DNA from: Clostridiales bacterium UBA1446
GTDB lineage: Bacteria; Bacillota; Clostridia; Oscillospirales; Oscillospiraceae
Reading direction: 5' to 3'
DNA length: 10,953 bases
NCBI GenBank assembly: GCA_002329245.1
Contig: DCTG01000046.1
Span: 726 to 11,678, forward strand
Positions 6,882-10,953 of this stretch are shown in pieces (within the stretch, counting starts at the first letter, position 1; each line of letters starts with the position of its first letter). The notes under the pieces are model-generated. The model ran no database searches. It was not told the DNA's origin and was given only the letters and a program-made list of their open reading frames with translations. The translations under genes and the position numbers were made by a program.

Positions 6882-7389
6882 GCTGGAGTGGGGCTTCGAA
6901 TTTGCTCCGGAAAACTGCATCCAGTGCAAGGCCTGCGCTTCCGCCTGCAAGAGCTGGCGCGAAACAGAGCCGGGCGTAAACCTGCGTACCGTACTCAGGC
7001 GCTGGGCCGGCTCTTACCCGGACGTGAGAAGCGTCCCCGTTTCCGTCTCCTGCATGCACTGCGCCGACCCCGCCTGTATCCGGGCCTGCCCGGCGGAGGC
7101 GATTCGGAAGCGGGACTCGGACGGGATTGTATTGGTTGACCGGGAGGCCTGCGTCGGCTGCCGGCTCTGCTTTTCGGCCTGTCCCTTTAAGGTACCGCAA
7201 TTCGGTTCGGACGGACGGATGCAAAAATGCGACCTTTGCACCGATATCCGCACCGGACCGGACGGCCTCAGCCTTATCCCGCCCCCCTGCGTCGGCAATT
7301 GTCCCACACATGCGCTCGGCTGGAAGCGGATGGGGCGCGCGGAAAAAGCAAAGCGGGAAGCGGACCTGAAAGCCCTGCTTCCGGAATAA
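6874..7389 (+). CDS. Four-cluster ferredoxin-like electron-transfer subunit (DmsB/HycB type)
   Basis: A 171-residue iron-sulfur protein that should pass electrons to or from the molybdoenzyme encoded just upstream. Sixteen cysteines fall into four groups: C15/C18/C21/C25, C60/C63/C68/C72, C93/C96/C99/C103 and C119/C122/C139/C143. This is the arrangement of DmsB-type subunits with four [4Fe-4S] clusters. It has no signal peptide, membrane segment or Tat signal. ATG 6874 is chosen because GAGGTG sits seven bases before it and the gene then overlaps the upstream stop by 8 nt, a sign of translational coupling; an in-frame TTG at 6859 is less likely. At 171 residues it is at the short end of the family. 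No membrane anchor gene (DmsC/NrfD type) follows, so the complex is probably soluble. Confidence 0.92.
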   Translation: MNELEWGFEFAPENCIQCKACASACKSWRETEPGVNLRTVLRRWAGSYPDVRSVPVSVSCMHCADPACIRACPAEAIRKRDSDGIVLVDREACVGCRLCFSACPFKVPQFGSDGRMQKCDLCTDIRTGPDGLSLIPPPCVGNCPTHALGWKRMGRAEKAKREADLKALLPE

Positions 7390-7469
7390 AGCCAAACACA
7401 AGAAGCCGGCCCGCCGCAAGCGCGCCATACGACATGTTTCCGAAATCAATAGGAACAGGAGGCAAAGAT

Positions 7470-8855
7470 ATGATAGAAACGCATTTGAACCGGAACCGCC
7501 AGACCGTGCAGTTAGGCCTTATCCAGGTCATGCGGGAGCTGTTTCCAAACGAGGCGCTGAAAATCGCGTACTCCATCCAAAACGGAATATTCTGCTGCCT
7601 GAGAGACTCCATTCTTTCCGTCCGGGAGGTGGCTGCGATTTCCGACCGGCTGCAGGAATGGGTACGCAAAGATATCCCCATCAAGCTATTGTCTTTTTCC
7701 GGCGGATTCTACCACCATTTGCTCGACGGCATAGTCGTCAAAACGATTTATCCCGCCCATGACCGCTCTTCCCTGACGGAGCCCTTCCGGCTGATTCCCT
7801 TTTCCGGCGGTTTTCTCGTATATTTTTGTCCCCCGGGGAACGAATCCAGCGCGGCGCCGCCTATGCCGGGCACGCTTTCCGCCACCTATGAGCAAACCCA
7901 GCACTGGCTGAAAAACATCGGGATCGAAACGGTTTCGGACGTAAACCGACTGTTGTCCTCCGGGAAGGAAACGGACCTCATCAGCATCTCCGAGGCGCTG
8001 CATGAAAAGGAAATTTCCGATATCGCGGATCTGATTTCCCACCGGCGGCGTTTTGTTCGTGTCGTGCTGATCTCAGGCCCCTCCTCCTCCGGCAAAACCA
8101 CCTTTACCCAGAGGCTTTCCACGCAGCTGCGCGTCAACGGACTGCGCCCGGTTCCCATTTCCTTAGACAATTATTTCGTCAACCGCGAGCATACCCCGCT
8201 TGACGAGAACGGAAAACCCGACTATGAATGCTTGGAAGCAATTGATCTGGAATTTCTGCAGCGGCAGGTGGCGCAGATGATCGGCGGTGAACCCGTGGAA
8301 ACGCCCCTGTTTGATTTCGTGACCGGAAAGAGAAGCGAAGAAACCCTGCCCGTTCACTTAGGCCCCTCGGACGTTCTTCTTTTGGAAGGAATCCACGCAC
8401 TGAATCCCCTGCTGCTGCCGGATGTGAACAGAAACGAGCTGTTTAAAATTTACTTAGGCGCCTTGTTCCAACTGAATATCGACCTGATCAACCGGGTGCC
8501 CACAACCGAGGTAAGGCTCATCCGCAGGATTGTCCGGGGCGAATTGTTTCGGGGAACCCCGCCGGAGAAGACCATCGAACTTTGGGCCAATGTGCGGAAG
8601 GGAGAGACGAAGAACATATTCGTTTTTGCCGAGGAAGCCGACGCAATGTTCAACTCGAGCCTCCTTTATGAAATGAACGCGCTGCGTCCGTATGCGGAAG
8701 CGTCTCTGCGCAAAATCGGAGACGACAGCCCGCATAGAGAAACGCGCGACCGCCTGCTCAATCTGCTCTCTTTCTTCGATACGACCGACTCCTCAAAGAT
8801 ACCGCTCAACTCCATACTCCGGGAGTTTATCGGCGGAAGCCTTTACTCCACATAA
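7470..8855 (+). CDS. Uridine-kinase-like nucleoside kinase with ThrRS-like N-terminal region
   Basis: A 461-residue fused protein. Residues about 20-75 (ELFPNEALKIAYSIQNGI, then a KDIPI segment) resemble the second additional (editing-associated) domain of threonyl-tRNA synthetase. The C-terminal half is a uridine kinase/phosphoribulokinase-type P-loop kinase: GPSSSGKTT (203-211), SLDNYFVNRE, LLLEGIHALNP, and a late AD.MFNSSLLYE block. Clostridia and Thermotogae carry related fused nucleoside kinases, usually about 550 residues with a TGS domain first. That TGS domain is absent here, and the in-frame DNA upstream does not encode one. The usual RRIVRD motif reads RRIVRG (G357), from my memory of the family. 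ATG 7470 follows AGGAGG with a seven-base spacer. The gene sits 80 nt after the Fe-S subunit and 36 nt before the ThiF-like gene. The phosphoryl acceptor is unknown. Confidence 0.85.
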   Translation: MIETHLNRNRQTVQLGLIQVMRELFPNEALKIAYSIQNGIFCCLRDSILSVREVAAISDRLQEWVRKDIPIKLLSFSGGFYHHLLDGIVVKTIYPAHDRSSLTEPFRLIPFSGGFLVYFCPPGNESSAAPPMPGTLSATYEQTQHWLKNIGIETVSDVNRLLSSGKETDLISISEALHEKEISDIADLISHRRRFVRVVLISGPSSSGKTTFTQRLSTQLRVNGLRPVPISLDNYFVNREHTPLDENGKPDYECLEAIDLEFLQRQVAQMIGGEPVETPLFDFVTGKRSEETLPVHLGPSDVLLLEGIHALNPLLLPDVNRNELFKIYLGALFQLNIDLINRVPTTEVRLIRRIVRGELFRGTPPEKTIELWANVRKGETKNIFVFAEEADAMFNSSLLYEMNALRPYAEASLRKIGDDSPHRETRDRLLNLLSFFDTTDSSKIPLNSILREFIGGSLYST

Positions 8856-8891
8856 CTTCGGCGGAAAGTGCTTTATAGGGAGGGATGTACC

Positions 8892-9584
8892 ATGCAGGAT
8901 CGATACGAGCGCAACCGGGAGGCTATCACGCCCGGCGAGCAGCAACTGCTGGCGGAAAAGCATGTCCTCGTGGTCGGCTGCGGCGGACTTGGCGGCTATA
9001 TCATCGAGACGTTGGGCCGTCTTGGCGTGGGCTATATTACGGTTGTGGACGGTGACGTCTTCCAGCCTTCCAATCTGAACCGGCAGCTGCTCAGCTCCAT
9101 GGAGAATTTGGGCCGTTCCAAGGCGGAAGCGGCCGCGGAGCGGATGGCGGCGATCAATCCGGAGGTCCAAGTAATACCGGTATCCGAATACCTGACGGCG
9201 GAAAACGCCGCCGCGCTTTTGCGGGGGCAGGATGCCGTTGTAGACGCGCTGGACCGGGCGCAGGCCCGCCTGCTGCTGGCGGAGCACGCCGCCCGGGCCG
9301 GTATCCCCGTGGTGCACGGGGCCATCGCCGGCTGGTGCGCCCGGATAGCCGTCATCTTCCCGGGCGACCCGACCCTGAACCTTCTGTACGGCGGGGAGCC
9401 CGGGCAGGGCTTGGAACGCGTAACGGGCAACCTGAGCTTTACCGCGGCCTGCACCGCCTCTTTTCAGGCGGCCGAAACCCTTAAGCTCCTCTTGGGGCGC
9501 GGGCGCGTCCGGCGCGGCGCCACGCTGGAACTGGACCTTCTGACCGGCGCCGTCGAATGGTTGGACTGGTCGGGAGACCACTAA
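8892..9584 (+). CDS. HesA/MoeB/ThiF family E1-like adenylyltransferase
   Basis: A 230-residue single-domain E1-like protein. Family members adenylate the C-terminal glycine of ubiquitin-like sulfur carriers such as MoaD or ThiS, or activate peptide ends. The nucleotide-binding loop is VVGCGGLGG (27-35), the ribose-binding acid lies in VVDGDVF (D53), and the conserved NLNRQLL (61-67) supplies the arginine R64. K77 (GRSK) and the DALD region (118-121) fit the ATP site. The C-terminal block TAACTASFQAAETLKLLLG matches the family's last helix. Only three cysteines are present (C30, C149, C187), so the paired CxxC zinc site of MoeB/ThiF is missing. ATG 8892 follows GGGAGGG with seven bases between; an in-frame GTG at 8868 lacks this. 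No small carrier protein ending in Gly-Gly is encoded in the window. A molybdopterin-synthesis role is suggested by context only. Confidence 0.88.
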   Translation: MQDRYERNREAITPGEQQLLAEKHVLVVGCGGLGGYIIETLGRLGVGYITVVDGDVFQPSNLNRQLLSSMENLGRSKAEAAAERMAAINPEVQVIPVSEYLTAENAAALLRGQDAVVDALDRAQARLLLAEHAARAGIPVVHGAIAGWCARIAVIFPGDPTLNLLYGGEPGQGLERVTGNLSFTAACTASFQAAETLKLLLGRGRVRRGATLELDLLTGAVEWLDWSGDH

Positions 9585-9615
9585 GGTATCAAGATGGATC
9601 ATCCCTGATTATAGG

Positions 9616-9644
9616 TTGCTTTCTCTTTCTGTCTATTGTAAAAT
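9616..9644 (+). promoter_or_regulatory. Candidate promoter of the membrane protein gene
   Basis: TAAAAT (9639-9644) matches five of six -10 bases, and TTGCTT (9616-9621) is a weak -35 box 17 bp upstream. They lie in the 108-nt gap between the ThiF-like gene and the ATG at 9693. I see no convincing intrinsic terminator in this gap, so readthrough from the upstream unit is also possible. Confidence 0.4.
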
Positions 9645-9692
9645 CGGCTTGAGTGAAAAAATAACCCGTTTGTCTGACAGAAAGGGATTTTT

Positions 9693-10953
9693 ATGCCGAA
9701 GTATACAGCCAAAAAAAGACAAGTCTCCTCCCCAGCCTCCCGGGAAAAAACCGCAAATCCGGCAAGTCTGCAGCGAAAGAACGGCTTTCCATGGGCCCTT
9801 GCTGCAGACTGCGTTTTGCTGCTGTTTTTCCTGTTCACAGGCGAAGTATCCCTGAAACCGGAGACGCATGTCTATTTTGCGCTTGGTGCCGCGTTAATCT
9901 TCCTTTTTGCCTTCCTGACTTCTCCAGACCGGCTCCTTTTGATCCGAAACCCCTCGATTTTTTGTATAATTCTTATGGCGCAGTGCCTTTGGTCTTTTGC
10001 CGGATTGTTTTACAGCGCGTATCCCAAGTTCGCGCTGCAGCAATTCCTGCTAGGCGCGGGCGCTTTTTTCGTTTTTGCGACGGCGTACCTCCAGTTTCTT
10101 CGCAGCGAACGGAATATCGCAAAAACGGCCGGTCTCTTCTCAGCCTGCCTGACGATTGCATCGCTATTCAGCATCGAACTTGCAACCAGCGGCCATCTGC
10201 GCGCTTTGCCCGAATCTCTCGCCGCCCTTTTCGGGGCAGCTCTCCCGAACGGTTATGCCGCATTCGAAACGAACACGCGCATCCTCACCGTGCTCGGAAG
10301 ACCCAACATTTTCGCGCCGCTGGCCGTACTATCCATGTTCGCCTCCATATGGCTCGCCCGGGCTGCCGGAAACAATACCCGAAAGACGCTCGTATATATG
10401 AGTCTGGCCACAGTTTCCGGAGTCGCCTTTGTCCTTTGCTTCAGCCTCGGCACCATCTTGGCCTACGCGGTTGCACTCGCGGTTCTTTTATGGGCTGCAC
10501 CGAAGGAGACCCGCAGGTCGCAGTCGTTCGCGCACGGCATTTGCCTGCTCTTCTCCCTGCTCACGGCGGGTGTGGTCTTCGCCCTTCGCGAGCGCGGGAT
10601 TTTGCCTCTTTTAGCGGTCGTTGCCCTCAGCATTGCCTGTGCCCTCCTGTACGTATACCTGAAAAAGTTGAGACTTCCGGCGCTCTTCGCGCTTCCAAAA
10701 AAGGCGCTGCTCATCGGGACACTCCTGCTTTGCGCCGCCCTACTCGCCGGCGTTTTTACTCTGCGCGGCGCCTATATCATGGAGCCGGGCGATACGTTCC
10801 GCCGCGCCGTTTCCCTTGACCCGGGGACCTATACGTTAGAACTTGCGCTTGACGGGACAGAGGACGCCGGGGTTTTTGTCTCGGTACAATCGATGAACTA
10901 CACCCAGGCTGCCCTGAAGGAGCAAACGCCGCTCGCGGGAGCTGCGCTCCGGT
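9693..10953 (+). CDS. Polytopic membrane protein, O-antigen ligase-like, 3' end outside window
   Basis: An open reading frame of at least 420 codons with no stop before the right edge; I translated it line by line. After a basic, hydrophilic N-terminus of about 33 residues, roughly ten to eleven hydrophobic segments follow (about 34-50, 58-77, 85-107, 115-136, 143-162, 198-224, 232-268 as one or two helices, 279-298, 302-323, 338-358). The stretch TRILTVLGRPNIFAPLAVL (195-213) resembles the conserved R...G..PN..A motif of O-antigen ligase/polymerase (Wzy_C) proteins, and FSLGTILA (250-257) resembles the later conserved segment. Beyond residue 365 the sequence becomes soluble and beta-rich (DPGTYTLELALDG), like an extracellular domain. 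AAAGGGA (9681-9687) precedes ATG 9693 with a five-base spacer. It probably acts in surface glycan assembly (inference) and looks unrelated to the metabolic units upstream. Confidence 0.78.
   Translation, partial: MPKYTAKKRQVSSPASREKTANPASLQRKNGFPWALAADCVLLLFFLFTGEVSLKPETHVYFALGAALIFLFAFLTSPDRLLLIRNPSIFCIILMAQCLWSFAGLFYSAYPKFALQQFLLGAGAFFVFATAYLQFLRSERNIAKTAGLFSACLTIASLFSIELATSGHLRALPESLAALFGAALPNGYAAFETNTRILTVLGRPNIFAPLAVLSMFASIWLARAAGNNTRKTLVYMSLATVSGVAFVLCFSLGTILAYAVALAVLLWAAPKETRRSQSFAHGICLLFSLLTAGVVFALRERGILPLLAVVALSIACALLYVYLKKLRLPALFALPKKALLIGTLLLCAALLAGVFTLRGAYIMEPGDTFRRAVSLDPGTYTLELALDGTEDAGVFVSVQSMNYTQAALKEQTPLAGAALR

Noticed and set aside
5733..6950. Minus-strand open frame of 405 codons opposite the molybdoenzyme
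   Set aside because: It is antisense to conserved MGD-binding sequence, crosses the junction of two real genes, and shows no domain.
9791..10819. Plus-strand open frame of 342 codons near the right edge
   Set aside because: Its product is Arg/Pro/Ser/Cys-rich without domain or ribosome binding site. The frame starting at 9693 encodes a coherent multi-pass membrane protein over the same DNA.
1..10953. CRISPR arrays, insertion sequences or long direct repeats
   Set aside because: Reading the window, I saw no regularly spaced repeats, no transposase motifs and no terminal inverted repeats.

Overview
The window looks like chromosomal DNA of a strictly anaerobic, moderately GC-rich Bacillota, most likely a Clostridia member. 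The evidence is strong AGGAGG-type ribosome binding sites, T-tailed intrinsic terminators, oxygen-sensitive Fe-S, flavin and molybdenum enzymes, and a Clostridia-type fused nucleoside kinase. All intact genes are on the + strand. Taxonomy is inferred from gene content only.

Layout: (1) 1-83 holds the 3' part of an initiator tRNA-Met gene and its intrinsic terminator. (2) 167-4479 is a first transcription unit: a candidate promoter, an N-acyl-D-amino-acid deacylase-type amidohydrolase, an old-yellow-enzyme/NADH oxidase-type flavo-iron-sulfur reductase, a small cupin, and a strong terminator. (3) 4554-9584 is a second unit: a candidate promoter overlapping an inverted repeat, a bis-MGD molybdo/tungsto-oxidoreductase catalytic subunit, its four-cluster ferredoxin-like partner (8-nt overlap), a uridine-kinase-like protein with a ThrRS-like N-terminus but no TGS domain, and a HesA/MoeB/ThiF-type E1-like enzyme. 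(4) 9693 to the right edge is the open 5' part of a polytopic membrane protein resembling O-antigen ligase family proteins. It has no stop codon in the window.

Working idea (inference): the first unit may hydrolyse an N-acylated or cyclic amide compound and reduce an unsaturated product. The second unit encodes a soluble, cytoplasmic Mo/W redox enzyme of the acetylene hydratase / transhydroxylase / dehydroxylase type, with its electron-transfer subunit and two possible accessory proteins. Neither enzyme carries a secretion signal, and no DmsC/NrfD-type membrane anchor is present. The substrate cannot be read from the sequence. The most unusual part is the four-gene set of Mo enzyme, Fe-S subunit, TGS-less nucleoside kinase and zinc-site-less ThiF-like protein.
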